Source: Rheinheimera sp. D18
GTDB taxonomy: Bacteria > Pseudomonadota > Gammaproteobacteria > Enterobacterales > Alteromonadaceae
Assembly: GCF_004345025.1 (NCBI RefSeq)
Contig: NZ_CP037745.1
Span: forward strand, 434,001-498,000
Direction of reading: 5' to 3'
DNA length: 64,000 nucleotides
Shown here piece after piece: positions 30,252 through 39,114 of the stretch. A program made the translations under genes and the position numbers. Under the pieces are notes generated by a model. That model saw only the letters and a program-made list of their open reading frames with translations. It searched no databases and was not told where the DNA came from. Position 1 is the stretch's first letter; each line of letters opens with the position of its first letter.

Positions 30252-30277
30252 AAACGGCTCCTAAATTGTAGTAAGTT

Positions 30278-30302
30278 AAAGCCCCAGTAATTAAGGGGCT
30301 TT
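30278..30302 (-). terminator. Terminator-like hairpin
   Basis: AAAGCCCC (30278-30285) pairs with GGGGCTTT (30295-30302) across a 9-base loop. It follows the 33-codon gene on the minus strand. The T-run is short. Confidence 0.6.
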
Positions 30303-30311
30303 CGACATAGA

Positions 30312-30413
30312 TCAATTGGGTGTAGATCTGTAGTGTTCAGGGACCTTCGTACCATCTTTCTTGGTATACGGTGGAACGTGAACTTTCTTCTTGCCGCTTT
30401 GCGTCTTAGCCAT
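30312..30413 (-). CDS. 33-residue basic small protein
   Basis: ATG at 30413 follows CCAGGAG by eight bases; the stop TGA is at 30312-30314. The product is basic, with the core KKVHVPPYTKKDGTKVPEHYRS. The 'V.PYT.KDGT.V..H.RS' pattern is a recurrent short motif in small bacterial and mobile-element proteins, which supports a real gene. Function unknown. It sits 61 bases upstream of the 71-residue gene on the same strand and may be co-transcribed with it. Confidence 0.65.
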   Translation of the reverse strand: MAKTQSGKKKVHVPPYTKKDGTKVPEHYRSTPN

Positions 30414-30783
30414 GCTAAAAACTCCTGGCTTGAAAGTTAATGTCTGGCTGCTACAATTCAGATCCTGCTAAAGGGGTAGCAACCGCTCTGGTTGATACTA
30501 AGATCTCTGACCGATTCGCACTCGGTTAGAGATCACATCAACTCTCACCAACACAACATATAGTGGTGTCATATCAAGATAGTGCGGCTATGTAGATATT
30601 GCAAGGTGGGAAACTGTATTTTTAAACAGTTATTTGGGTCGGTTAGTAATTACTAACTGGTTAACATATGTGTTTAAAAGGTGTACAGTATGGCAAGCTT
30701 TTTTTGTGCAATAAATTTATTTGTTCTATCAATATTTTTTTATAACACCATCCCTTAACGATCTTATATTTGCGGTTAATGAG
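30414..30783. other. Non-coding region with stable inverted repeats
   Basis: I see no gene. It holds a 13-bp stem (30502-30514 with 30522-30534, one G-T pair), AACTGT/ACAGTT at 30612-30631, and the perfect 16-bp palindrome GTTAGTAATTACTAAC at 30642-30657. It lies between the start of the small-gene pair and the end of the integrase gene. It may contain the promoter for the small genes, an operator, or a structured RNA. Confidence 0.45.
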
Positions 30784-32061
30784 CTAAATACTACCTCGGC
30801 TCTTGTAGTTCTTTTCCCAGAGAGTAAATCGTTTTTCCCACAAGCGGCTCAGCTTTTCCCCATTTTTCCATTTTTGTTCAATTTCTTCTTTTTTGGGCAT
30901 ATCCACTCCTGACAACTGCTGGCTAAACATGCGTGGTATTACATGGCTGTAGTGTTTTTCAATCATTTCGATACTGGTGCCACACTGGCGGGCTAGTACG
31001 TCTATCGTTACGCTTTGTGCAATTAGCTCCCAAGTGATAAATGAGTGGCGTAGTGAATATAGTGTTCGTTTACCGTATGGTGATTTGTCTAATCCAAGAT
31101 CTTTAAGTGCATTATTGAAGGTGCGGCCAATCTCATTGGTAACAGAGCCGTCGGGCAAACAGAAGATTGCGTCTTGTGGCTTACGATTTGGAAAGCGTTC
31201 AGTTAACCTTAAAATGGTATTTTGAATAGCGCGTTTGCAAACAACTTCCCTTGTTCCTGTGTGAATCGTCGTTTTACCTTTGCGGATACTGATAAAAAAA
31301 GTAGCCTTATCACCATGGCGTTCAATGTGCAGGTCGCTCCATGTCAGATTGTCTACTTCAGTTCCTGGGCGCATGCCCGTATAAATAACAAATTCTGCGT
31401 AGTCCTGAGTAAGTTCGCGGATTTGTCGAGTGATCTCTTTCCGACCGTTTGTTTCCAGTTCATAGAGGTGATCCATCACTTGCTCAAAGTCGGCAGGTGT
31501 TAGTGAAGCTCGTCTTACTGTATTTGTCCCTTTGACTGACAGCCCCGGAATTTGATTGTGAAGCATCCACTTATTCTCGACCGCTTCTTTAAACACCATT
31601 TGCATCGCTGCGTTGTGATTTAGGATGGTTGACTTAGCTGGTTCACGACCAATTTTCTCGATACGCCACTTATCAAATTCTCGCAGTATATCGCTGTCGA
31701 TGCTGGTTATCGGCGTACGGTCGAAAAATGGAATGTGGTATTTACGCAGAACAAGTATGTAGTCTTTATAAATAACCTTGCCTGTGCCACGGTAAAGTTC
31801 GGCCTCCATAGTCTGAATAGCCTTTTCCGCAACATCTTTGAATTGTTTTGAGCTAATCAATGTGCCTGTTTGATGGCGTATCTGATACTCGACCATCATC
31901 CTGTAAGCGATATCGATTGCTTTAAGCTTGTCTAGTTGTTTGGTTGCACGAGAGTACCACTTGCCCTCAACCTGAAAACGCGCATACCACCACTTGCTAT
32001 TTGACTGCTTGAAGATGTGTGCATCGTCACTAATTTGGTGACGCTCAGTTTGCTTTGCCAT
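30784..32061 (-). CDS. int: Tyrosine-type integrase of the genomic island
   Basis: Site-specific recombinase that joins the island to the tRNA-Leu gene. The start is set at 32061 (MAKQTERHQISDD). The longer frame to 32193 is discarded because its first residues (VPRVGLEPTR) are only the antisense translation of the tRNA fragment. The order is an N-terminal SAM-like core-binding domain (residues about 90-190), then the catalytic domain with TGMRPGTEVDNLTW (Arg I), SLRHSFIT (HxxR) and IEKHYSHV (Tyr). All catalytic residues are present and the 425-residue length is normal. The gene reads away from the attachment site, as is usual for such islands. Confidence 0.92.
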   Translation of the reverse strand: MAKQTERHQISDDAHIFKQSNSKWWYARFQVEGKWYSRATKQLDKLKAIDIAYRMMVEYQIRHQTGTLISSKQFKDVAEKAIQTMEAELYRGTGKVIYKDYILVLRKYHIPFFDRTPITSIDSDILREFDKWRIEKIGREPAKSTILNHNAAMQMVFKEAVENKWMLHNQIPGLSVKGTNTVRRASLTPADFEQVMDHLYELETNGRKEITRQIRELTQDYAEFVIYTGMRPGTEVDNLTWSDLHIERHGDKATFFISIRKGKTTIHTGTREVVCKRAIQNTILRLTERFPNRKPQDAIFCLPDGSVTNEIGRTFNNALKDLGLDKSPYGKRTLYSLRHSFITWELIAQSVTIDVLARQCGTSIEMIEKHYSHVIPRMFSQQLSGVDMPKKEEIEQKWKNGEKLSRLWEKRFTLWEKNYKSRGSI

Positions 32062-32137
32062 AACGTTCTCATGCGAAGTTTTTGCAAAGTTTATAGCAAA
32101 ATCATAAAAAACAGTAGTATGCAAAGCGCAATGAGCG

Positions 32138-32192
32138 TTCAAAATCCGCCGGGGGAAACTCCGTGTCGGTTCGAGTCCGACCCTAGGCACCA
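32138..32192 (+). other. Island attachment site: 3' fragment of tRNA-Leu(CAA)
   Basis: These 55 bases match a tRNA-Leu from the anticodon loop (TTCAAAA, anticodon CAA) to the encoded ACCA end: long variable arm, T-arm GTCGG-TTCGAGT-CCGAC (32165-32181) and acceptor strand CCTAGGC. The 5' half is missing; no GCCTAGG acceptor partner or D-arm lies upstream. So this is not a functional tRNA but the duplicated att site at the right border of the island. It is directly next to the integrase gene. Confidence 0.9.
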
Positions 32193-32363
32193 TATATTCA
32201 ATATTCTGCTGTTTGGCAGTACACGCGAAAAATAACTGACGCCAAAAGTATAATTTCTTCGTAACATAAACGCAGGAGATGCTGCGGCTAATAAGCAGTT
32301 ATATGCACTAGCTAAAGCCGTTGCTATGCACTAACTGGTTGCGCAACCCAAGTTATTAACCAA

Positions 32364-33173
32364 TCAAAAATACTGCTCAATACTTTGCTGTAAACTGGCT
32401 GCCGATAGCTCGCCCATATGGCTATGTACCAATTGACCGTTAGCATCAAAATACAAGGTAACGGGTAAACCAAACGCGCCCATACTGGTTGCCATATCAC
32501 CTTTACTATCTAACAGCACATGCTTAAAGCTCAAGCCTTTCTGCTGTAAAAAATGCTCAACGGTATGACTGGGTTCTTGCTGATTAAGCAGAATAAATTT
32601 CACATCGTTATGGCGTTGTTCCGCCTGCTGTAACACTGGCATTTCACGCCGACAAGGCGGGCACCAAGTAGCCCATAAATTAACCACCGTTGGCTGTTGT
32701 TGACTAATTTCTGGCAGCGTTACAGTTTGACCGTCTAGCTGCATAAAGCTGCTGTGCGGTAACACCAATTGCTCGCGCCCTGCGCTAATTACTAAGCTAA
32801 AAACCACATATAAACCTGCCATTGTTAATACACCAGACAGCAAGGCCTTACGTAAGTGTCGTTGGCGTAACTGTAAAAACAACACCACGACAAAGCTAAA
32901 TAAGGCAGCCGTATAATCGATACCACGATCTCGTATATCAAACATCTGCCAAACGCTGTCGTAACTATCAGCAAAGCGCAGCACAAACACCAATCTACCT
33001 ATCACTAACCCGGCCAACAAAATCAGCATTAACGCGTTTGACGCCTTTTCTTTCTTTTCTGTGTCGCCCTTTTTTGCGGCTAATGAGCTGACGGTAAAAC
33101 CAATAATGACACTAATTAACACCAGTAATGGCGACACCGGTAAAGCCAAAGAGCCAATGTTAACCGTTATCAT
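32364..33173 (-). CDS. TlpA-like membrane-anchored thioredoxin (thiol-disulfide oxidoreductase)
   Basis: Start ATG at 33173 (MITVNIGSLALPVSP), with GGAG in front. Several hydrophobic segments (residues about 10-30, 50-70, 80-100, 110-130) anchor the protein in the inner membrane; the periplasmic thioredoxin domain follows. It has the active site WCPPC near residue 170 and the cis-Pro loop GLPVTLYF. It should reduce or transfer disulfides in the periplasm, for example for cytochrome maturation or metal-stress repair. The frame continues upstream without a stop into a DsbG-like piece (33174-33404), entered separately. Confidence 0.8.
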   Translation of the reverse strand: MITVNIGSLALPVSPLLVLISVIIGFTVSSLAAKKGDTEKKEKASNALMLILLAGLVIGRLVFVLRFADSYDSVWQMFDIRDRGIDYTAALFSFVVVLFLQLRQRHLRKALLSGVLTMAGLYVVFSLVISAGREQLVLPHSSFMQLDGQTVTLPEISQQQPTVVNLWATWCPPCRREMPVLQQAEQRHNDVKFILLNQQEPSHTVEHFLQQKGLSFKHVLLDSKGDMATSMGAFGLPVTLYFDANGQLVHSHMGELSAASLQQSIEQYF

Positions 33174-33404
33174 TATTTCTCCATTTTCATCATTATAAAA
33201 ACTGGTTGGCGTTGCTGAATATCCTAACTCTTGCGGCATCGTAGTATTCGCATTAACTGCTTCAATACCATTTCTATTCGCTTTTTGATCGTATTTAGTG
33301 CCGTCTTTACCTAACACAGTGTAATGCAGCAATAATACATGAGCCGGATCATGAAATGGTAACGGCGATAAGCAACTACTGTTTCCGAAATGTAACAGAC
33401 TCAT
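33174..33404 (-). pseudogene. Possible DsbC/DsbG C-terminal remnant in frame with the TlpA-like gene
   Basis: The 77 codons in front of the TlpA-like start are open and read like the end of a DsbG-type disulfide isomerase: KYDQKANRNGIEAVNANT, then LGYSATPTSFYNDENGE with the cis-Pro motif. The catalytic CxxC part is missing. It may be a dsbG gene truncated near the island border or a real N-terminal extension. The first ATG (33404) faces the divergent UPF0114 gene. Confidence 0.4.
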
Positions 33405-33440
33405 ATATAATTTACTCCTTCTTAAAAGTATGAGAGCTGT

Positions 33441-33965
33441 ATGTTAGAAAAAATTGAACAAAGTTTGGAAACGACTATTTTTAGAAGTCGCTGGATATTA
33501 GCGCCGTTTTATGTCGGTTTAATTCTTAGTGTATTTATATTATTTATTAAATTTGCTCAAGAGTTATGGCATTTGATCACGGGAGTTTTTAGCGCGACTG
33601 AAGCAGACGTTATCGTTGGTATGCTGGCGTTAGTTGATATGTCTTTGGTAGCCAGTTTGTTACTAATGATTATATTCAGTGGGTATGAAATATTTATATC
33701 AAAAATCGATATTGGTGATCACAAAGACCGTCCAGATTGGATGGGTAAAGTTGATTTTTCTGGCTTAAAATTAAAAGTTATTGGCGCTATCGTTGCCATT
33801 TCTGCTATTGATCTTTTAAAGTCATTTATGGATATATCTGCCGATATGAGTGATGCAAATGAGAATAGTTTAAAGTGGAAAGTCATCATTCATATGGCGT
33901 TTGTAGTGTCTGGCGTACTCTTTGCCATAATGGATAAAGTTGCGGGCGATACAAAAAAACATTAG
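33441..33965 (+). CDS. UPF0114 (YqhA) family membrane protein
   Basis: An inner-membrane protein of 174 residues with about four helices. The start LEKIEQSLETTIFRSRWILAPFYVGL is the family signature, and LVDMSLVASLLLMIIFSGYE is the second conserved block. Function is not established. It is divergent to the TlpA-like/DsbG remnant gene. Confidence 0.9.
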   Translation: MLEKIEQSLETTIFRSRWILAPFYVGLILSVFILFIKFAQELWHLITGVFSATEADVIVGMLALVDMSLVASLLLMIIFSGYEIFISKIDIGDHKDRPDWMGKVDFSGLKLKVIGAIVAISAIDLLKSFMDISADMSDANENSLKWKVIIHMAFVVSGVLFAIMDKVAGDTKKH

Positions 33966-34057
33966 TGAATTCAGTCTCAGTCAGACACGCCGACTCGCAT
34001 CATCGTAACGTTTCCAAGTATACATTTGACAACAGTACGAAAACATAAGAGGTAACT

Positions 34058-34549
34058 ATGGAAGTTTGGCTAGATGAGATAGTAAACACTATTAGAGATG
34101 AATTTTCTGATCTGCCGGATATAGCGGGTGTAACAAGGATAACCGTCAGATTGTTGTTGGCGGCGATACTTGGCGGCCTACTTGGGTTTGAGCGAGAGCA
34201 AAAAGGTAAATCGGCAGGGTTGAGAACGCATATGCTCGTTGCGCTTGGCGCTGCGCTTTTTGTGCTCATTCCACAACAAGCGGGCGTGTCGGATGCTGAC
34301 CTAATGCGAGTATTACAAGGTTTAATCACAGGTGTTGGTTTTCTTGGTGCGGGGACAATCATTAAAAGTGCTGGGGGCGAGGATGTCAAAGGATTAACTA
34401 CCGCAGCTGGGATCTGGTTAACTGCAGCAATCGGCATGGCAGCTGGATTAGGTCGTGAGGCAACAGCTATTCTCAGTACTTTGTTGGCACTATTTATTCT
34501 TTATGTAATACCTAGATTTATTCTGATATTTGAAAATCGAATTAAGTAG
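34058..34549 (+). CDS. MgtC/SapB-family membrane protein
   Basis: A membrane protein of 163 residues. It has the family blocks [32 protein letters not shown] and [12 protein letters not shown], followed by [19 protein letters not shown]. MgtC proteins modulate Mg2+ homeostasis or F-type ATPase activity. The C-terminal soluble domain of the Salmonella protein is absent, as in the short SapB type. The gene is alone between UPF0114 and the exporter operon. Confidence 0.9.
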   Translation: MEVWLDEIVNTIRDEFSDLPDIAGVTRITVRLLLAAILGGLLGFEREQKGKSAGLRTHMLVALGAALFVLIPQQAGVSDADLMRVLQGLITGVGFLGAGTIIKSAGGEDVKGLTTAAGIWLTAAIGMAAGLGREATAILSTLLALFILYVIPRFILIFENRIK

Positions 34550-34906
34550 GTGTGATTTTAAAGATTACTATTCTATGAGATGTGTCTACATAAATCAGAC
34601 TATCTGGCGTAGATGCCATTGTCATGTTAACGATGCTAGGTACTTCAAAAGAGGCAATATCTATATTAGTTAAGGTAATATTTTGTTTAATCGCGTGTCA
34701 TCAGCAAGGCATTTAAAAAATTTCGTATGTGCTGACTGAGTGGCTGGTTAATTAAATTTTTAGATTATTAGCCGATTTATAATCTAACAATAATATTCTC
34801 GTTTAAACATGTGTTTATTAGCCCATAATACAAACCGCCTAGCACATTGCGAAATCGTACCTCGTACATGCTATTCTTCTAATCTAAACCATATTGGAGA
34901 GATCGA
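34550..34906. other. Intergenic region with no recognised feature
   Basis: 357 bases without a convincing gene. It is AT-rich. Near the end, TTGCGA at about 34848 and TATTCT at about 34873 could be a promoter with a long spacer for the exporter operon, but this is weak. Confidence 0.35.
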
Positions 34907-36136
34907 TTGCACGCTAGCCGTTATAAGCCGTTAATTATTATCTCGCTGTTGCTCTTTACCGTGGGCTTTGCTGTGCTGCGTTGGTGGCAGGGGCCTAAGC
35001 TTGCTGGCTATGTTGTTGCGTCAACGCCGCTGGTACAAACCGTGGTAGCAACCGGGCGGGTAGTTACCGTGTCGCGGGCGCAAGTAGGCAGTGAAATTAC
35101 CGGTGTTGTGCTAGAACGCCATGTAAAAGAGGGTGACCAGGTTGCCCCAGGTGATGTGCTATTAGTGTTACGCGCTGACGATATTGCTGCGCAAGTGCGA
35201 CAGGCTGAAGCTGCACTAATGGAATTGACGACAAGCACACGGCCCCAAGCAGCAGTAGCCATGAATAATGCTGAAACCCAGTTAGCTCAGGCTAATCGCG
35301 AATTAGCGCGGCGGCGCGATCTGACTCAACGCGCATTATTACCAGCAGAAGCACTAGAGCAAGCAGAGCAAGCGCAGCGTTTAGCGAGTAATGCTTATGA
35401 AACGGCACGGCTAAACGCAGCCGCGTTAGCCGGCAATGGTGTTGAAGAGCAGCAGGCGCAACAGCGTCTTGCCGCGCTGCAAGCGCAGCTAGCCAAAACG
35501 ATAGTGCGCAGCCAGGTAGCTGGCACCGTGCTAACACGTAATGCCGAGCCTGGCGACTTAGTACAGCCAGGCAAGGTGCTGTTTACTATTGCATTAGCTG
35601 GCCATACTGAAATTTTAGTACCCTTAGATGAGCGTAATTTATCGCGACTAGCCTTGCAGCAACCGGCTTTTGCTATTGCTGATGCCTACCCTAATCAGCC
35701 GTTTGCCGCACACGTTAACTTTATTGCGCCCAGTATCGACCCGCAGCGCGGTACGGTAGATGTGCGCTTAAGTGTGGTGCCAGAGCCAGCGTTTTTACGC
35801 CAAGATATGACAGTATCTGTGAATATTGAAACCGGGCGACGCGAGCAGGCATTAACCATTGCCAATGATGCGCTAAGTGCAGTGCAGGCCGACCATGCGC
35901 AGGTGTTGCTAGTGCGCAGTGGCAAAATACAACGACAAACCGTGGGCTTAGGCTTACGGGGTTTAGTTAGAACCGAAGTGCTAACGGGTTTACACGCCGG
36001 TGATCAGGTGCTTGCCGATGCCGCTTCTACATTAGAAGAGGGTACGCGGGTGCGTTTTGTTGAGCAAAACATGCTACCCAATAGCGGTACTAATAGTGCA
36101 AATACCCGCAACGAACTACCGGTAAAGCTTAATTGA
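34907..36136 (+). CDS. HlyD/RND-type periplasmic adaptor of an ABC exporter
   Basis: TTG start at 34907 with GGAGAGA in front. One N-terminal membrane helix, then biotinyl-lipoyl halves (TVVATGRVVTVSRAQVGSEITG and KTIVRSQVAGTVLTRNA) around a long coiled coil (about residues 100-200, Ala/Gln/Arg-rich), then a beta-barrel domain (residues 230-320). Of 409 residues. The stop overlaps the permease start. It links the ABC transporter to an outer-membrane channel; the substrate is unknown. Confidence 0.88.
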   Translation: MHASRYKPLIIISLLLFTVGFAVLRWWQGPKLAGYVVASTPLVQTVVATGRVVTVSRAQVGSEITGVVLERHVKEGDQVAPGDVLLVLRADDIAAQVRQAEAALMELTTSTRPQAAVAMNNAETQLAQANRELARRRDLTQRALLPAEALEQAEQAQRLASNAYETARLNAAALAGNGVEEQQAQQRLAALQAQLAKTIVRSQVAGTVLTRNAEPGDLVQPGKVLFTIALAGHTEILVPLDERNLSRLALQQPAFAIADAYPNQPFAAHVNFIAPSIDPQRGTVDVRLSVVPEPAFLRQDMTVSVNIETGRREQALTIANDALSAVQADHAQVLLVRSGKIQRQTVGLGLRGLVRTEVLTGLHAGDQVLADAASTLEEGTRVRFVEQNMLPNSGTNSANTRNELPVKLN

Positions 36137-37356
36137 CGCGCTTTTTTGCACGGCTATGGATAGAGTGGACAATTGCACTCGGCTTTTTGCGTGAGGGGCG
36201 AGCGCAATCGGTAATGATTAGTGTTGGTGTGGCCGTTGGCGTGGCAGTAATTGTGTTTGTTACCGCGTTAATTCAGGGGTTACAGTCGAACATTATTGAA
36301 CGCACCCTTGGCACGCAAGCACATATTCGTTTAATTTCGCCCGATGAAGTAAACATTGTGCTGCCCACAGCAAAGGGTACCTTGCAATTAATACAAGAAG
36401 ATAAACGTGCCCAGCGTTTGCGTTCAATTAATAACTGGCAGCAAATTAGTGCTAGCTTAGACCAATTACCGCTACTTACCGCTGTGTCACCGGTGGTATC
36501 TGGCCCTGCCTTTGCTCGGCGTGGTGAGGCCGTTGGCTCTGTCGCTTTGGTCGGGATAGATCTTGCGCGTTACCAAAAAATTATTCCATTAAAAAACTAT
36601 CTGATTGGTGGCCAACTACGAGTAGGGGCGGGCGATGCGCTTATTGGTAGTCAATTAGCCAAAGATCTGGGTGTGCAAGTGGGCAGTAAGCTACGCTTAG
36701 ATACTGGGCAGCAAAATAGTGCGGTGGTTAATATTGCCGGTATTTTTGAATTGGGTGTGCGCGAGCTAGATGCGCGTTATGTGTATTTAGATTTAAAGCA
36801 GGCGCAGTCGCTACTGGGTTTGCCTGGCGGGGTTACGGTAATCGATCTTAGGGTTGCTGATATCTTTGCCGCCGAAACCATAGCCGGCCAAGTTGGGCGT
36901 TTAACCTCGTTACAAGCCGAAAGCTGGATAAAAACTAACGCGCAACTTATGAATGCGCTTACCGCGCAAAGCCTGTCGACCAATATGATTATTGTGTTTG
37001 TTGCTATTTCTGTGGCCTTTGGTATTGCTAGCGTGTTGTCAGTTAGCGTAGTGCAACGCACGCGTGAAATTGGTATTTTGCGAGCAACAGGTGCCACACG
37101 ACAGCAAATTTTACGCATATTTTTAATTCAAGGCGCGGTGTTTGGCTTGTTAGGCTCGCTGATTGGCACCGGCGTTAGCTATGCGCTAGTGTGGGTGTTT
37201 AATCGCTTTGGCCCTGGTTTATTTTATATTCCGGTATCTAGCACACTCATTTTAGTTACCATGTTATTAGCGACGCTAACCGGAGTGTTGGCCGCGGCTG
37301 TGCCATCGCGCCGTGCGGCAGCGCTAGACCCGGTAGTAGCGATCCGTTATGTCTGA
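36133..37356 (+). CDS. ABC exporter permease, FtsX/MacB-like
   Basis: TTG start overlapping the adaptor stop (TTGA). The 407 residues have the MacB-type topology: one N-terminal helix ([22 protein letters not shown]), a periplasmic domain of about 230 residues, and three C-terminal helices (for example [20 protein letters not shown]). The C-terminal segment [19 protein letters not shown] is a typical FtsX-family end. It works with the adaptor and the ATPase as one tripartite exporter. Confidence 0.9.
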   Translation: MTRFFARLWIEWTIALGFLREGRAQSVMISVGVAVGVAVIVFVTALIQGLQSNIIERTLGTQAHIRLISPDEVNIVLPTAKGTLQLIQEDKRAQRLRSINNWQQISASLDQLPLLTAVSPVVSGPAFARRGEAVGSVALVGIDLARYQKIIPLKNYLIGGQLRVGAGDALIGSQLAKDLGVQVGSKLRLDTGQQNSAVVNIAGIFELGVRELDARYVYLDLKQAQSLLGLPGGVTVIDLRVADIFAAETIAGQVGRLTSLQAESWIKTNAQLMNALTAQSLSTNMIIVFVAISVAFGIASVLSVSVVQRTREIGILRATGATRQQILRIFLIQGAVFGLLGSLIGTGVSYALVWVFNRFGPGLFYIPVSSTLILVTMLLATLTGVLAAAVPSRRAAALDPVVAIRYV

Positions 37357-38056
37357 TAATACGCGCGAGGTGCTGCGCCTCGACAACTTACGCAAGTCTT
37401 ATAACCTTGGTCAGCCGAACGAAATTGAAGTGCTGCATGGTATTAATTTTAATATTGGCCGTAATGACTTTGCGGCCTTAGTTGGCCCGTCAGGGTCTGG
37501 TAAGAGTACGCTGCTAAATATTCTCGGCTTGCTAGATAAGCCCACAAGCGGCGAGCTGTATCTACTAGGCCAAGCTACCAGCGGCATGGATGATGCCACA
37601 CGTACAGCGCTACGTGGAAGCAGTATTGGCTTTGTGTTTCAGTTTCATCATCTTATTCAAGCTTTTACAGCGCTAGAGAATGTGCTGATGCCGTTAATGC
37701 TTACCCGAGGTAAACCTGATAAGTTGGCACTGCAGCAAGCGCATGAGTTATTAGCTGCAGTGGGTTTAGCAACGTTTGCCAATAGTAAGCCTAATCAGCT
37801 ATCGGGAGGGCAACAACAACGCGTGGCTATTGCTCGGGCACTGATCACCGAGCCTGCGTTGCTATTAGCCGATGAACCCACGGGTAATTTAGATACGCGT
37901 ACAGCGGCAGACGTGTTCGACTTATTTCGTAAGGTTAATCGTGAGCGCGGCTGTGCGGTGTTGTTGGTAACACACGATCCACGCTTATCAGCATCTTGCG
38001 AGCGTACCATTAACCTAGTTGATGGCCGTATTGAAAGTGACACGTTGAATAACTAA
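37349..38056 (+). CDS. ABC exporter ATPase, LolD/MacB-like
   Basis: Energises the exporter. It has Walker [10 protein letters not shown] near residue 48, the Q-loop VFQFHHL, the signature [15 protein letters not shown], Walker [13 protein letters not shown] and the H-loop VTHD. The 235 residues are normal for the LolD group. It overlaps the permease by 8 bases and closes the three-gene operon. Confidence 0.93.
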   Translation: MSDNTREVLRLDNLRKSYNLGQPNEIEVLHGINFNIGRNDFAALVGPSGSGKSTLLNILGLLDKPTSGELYLLGQATSGMDDATRTALRGSSIGFVFQFHHLIQAFTALENVLMPLMLTRGKPDKLALQQAHELLAAVGLATFANSKPNQLSGGQQQRVAIARALITEPALLLADEPTGNLDTRTAADVFDLFRKVNRERGCAVLLVTHDPRLSASCERTINLVDGRIESDTLNN

Positions 38057-38118
38057 ACACGGATCGATTTTTCAAAATGAACCGTAGTGCTAAATGAACA
38101 GAACACGGAGCAACATCG

Positions 38119-39051
38119 ATGAAAAATACAGTGCGTCAGCTACTTAAAACAGAATTTAAGCCAGAATCAGAGCAAAAACCACAGTTACCAGCTCAAGCTT
38201 ATAAGTTATACGATAAATACGCTCACGGCATGCTAAGTCGGCGCGATTTCTTTAGTGCTATGGCAGGTTTAGCCGTTAATGCGGCATTGGCGGCTACCTT
38301 TATTAATAGCATGTTGCCCAACTATGCGTTAGCGCAGCAGGTATCGTTTAACGATGATGATATTACTGCTAGCTATCAGAAATTTACTTCTCCGCAGGGA
38401 TATGGCGAAGGACGAGGATATTTAGTTAAGCCAAAACATCTAACTGCTGCGACATCAACGGTATTAGTGATCCATGAAAACCGCGGTTTAAATCCTTATA
38501 TAGAAGATGTTGCTCGCCGCTTAGCTAAAGCCGGCTTTATTGCCTTTGCACCGGATGCCTTATGGCCGCTGGGCGGTTATCCGGGCAACGATGATGAAGG
38601 CCGTACTATGCAAAGTAGCCTGCAGCCAGAAAAAATTGTTGCCGATTTAAAAGCTGCCGCAACCTGGCTGAAACAGTTAGATGGTGGTAATGGCAAGCTT
38701 GGCGTCGTTGGTTTTTGTTTTGGCGGCTCTATGACCGGCCGTTTAGCCGCTGAATTGCCCGAAGCAGTAAACGCTGCCGTGCCTTTTTATGGCGCACCAC
38801 CGGCGGCCGATAGCATTGTGGATATTAAAGCGCCAATGTTAATACAGTTGGCTGAACTTGATGAGCGGGTAAACCAGCAATGGCCTGCTGCAGAAGTGTT
38901 ATTTAAGCAGCATAAGTTGAATTACAAAATTGAAATTTACCCGGCGTCTCACCATGGGTTTCATAATGACTCTACTGCGCGTTATAATAAAGAAATGGCC
39001 GACTTAGCTTGGCAGCGTACATTGGCCTTTTTCCAGCAGCATTTAAGCTAA
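38119..39051 (+). CDS. Dienelactone hydrolase-family protein with twin-arginine-like leader
   Basis: Alpha/beta hydrolase of 310 residues, similar in layout to YghX of E. coli. The N-terminal 75 residues contain SRRDFFSAMAGLAV, a twin-arginine-type export motif followed by a hydrophobic stretch and a likely cut after ALAQQ. The nucleophile motif GFCFGG supplies the Cys. DERVN gives the acid and HHGFHND the His. CGGAG precedes the ATG. The substrate is unknown. It lies between the exporter operon and metE, with a shared terminator. Confidence 0.85.
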   Translation: MKNTVRQLLKTEFKPESEQKPQLPAQAYKLYDKYAHGMLSRRDFFSAMAGLAVNAALAATFINSMLPNYALAQQVSFNDDDITASYQKFTSPQGYGEGRGYLVKPKHLTAATSTVLVIHENRGLNPYIEDVARRLAKAGFIAFAPDALWPLGGYPGNDDEGRTMQSSLQPEKIVADLKAAATWLKQLDGGNGKLGVVGFCFGGSMTGRLAAELPEAVNAAVPFYGAPPAADSIVDIKAPMLIQLAELDERVNQQWPAAEVLFKQHKLNYKIEIYPASHHGFHNDSTARYNKEMADLAWQRTLAFFQQHLS

Positions 39052-39072
39052 ATAAAATATTTTACGGTTTAA

Positions 39073-39099
39073 CAAGAGCCAATTTCTAATTGGCTCTTG
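39073..39099. terminator. Bidirectional terminator between yghX-like gene and metE
   Basis: CAAGAGCCAAT (39073-39083) pairs with ATTGGCTCTTG (39089-39099) around TTCTA, with perfect 11-bp arms. It lies between the convergent stop codons. Confidence 0.8.
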
Positions 39100-39114
39100 G
39101 CGACGTAACTCGTT

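Noticed and set aside
32138-32192. Functional tRNA-Leu gene
   Set aside because: The 5' acceptor strand, D-arm and the 5' side of the anticodon stem are missing upstream, so it cannot fold.
32062-32193. N-terminal extension of the integrase beginning VPRVGLEPTR
   Set aside because: It is the antisense translation of the tRNA-Leu fragment, a well-known artefact. The integrase starts at 32061.
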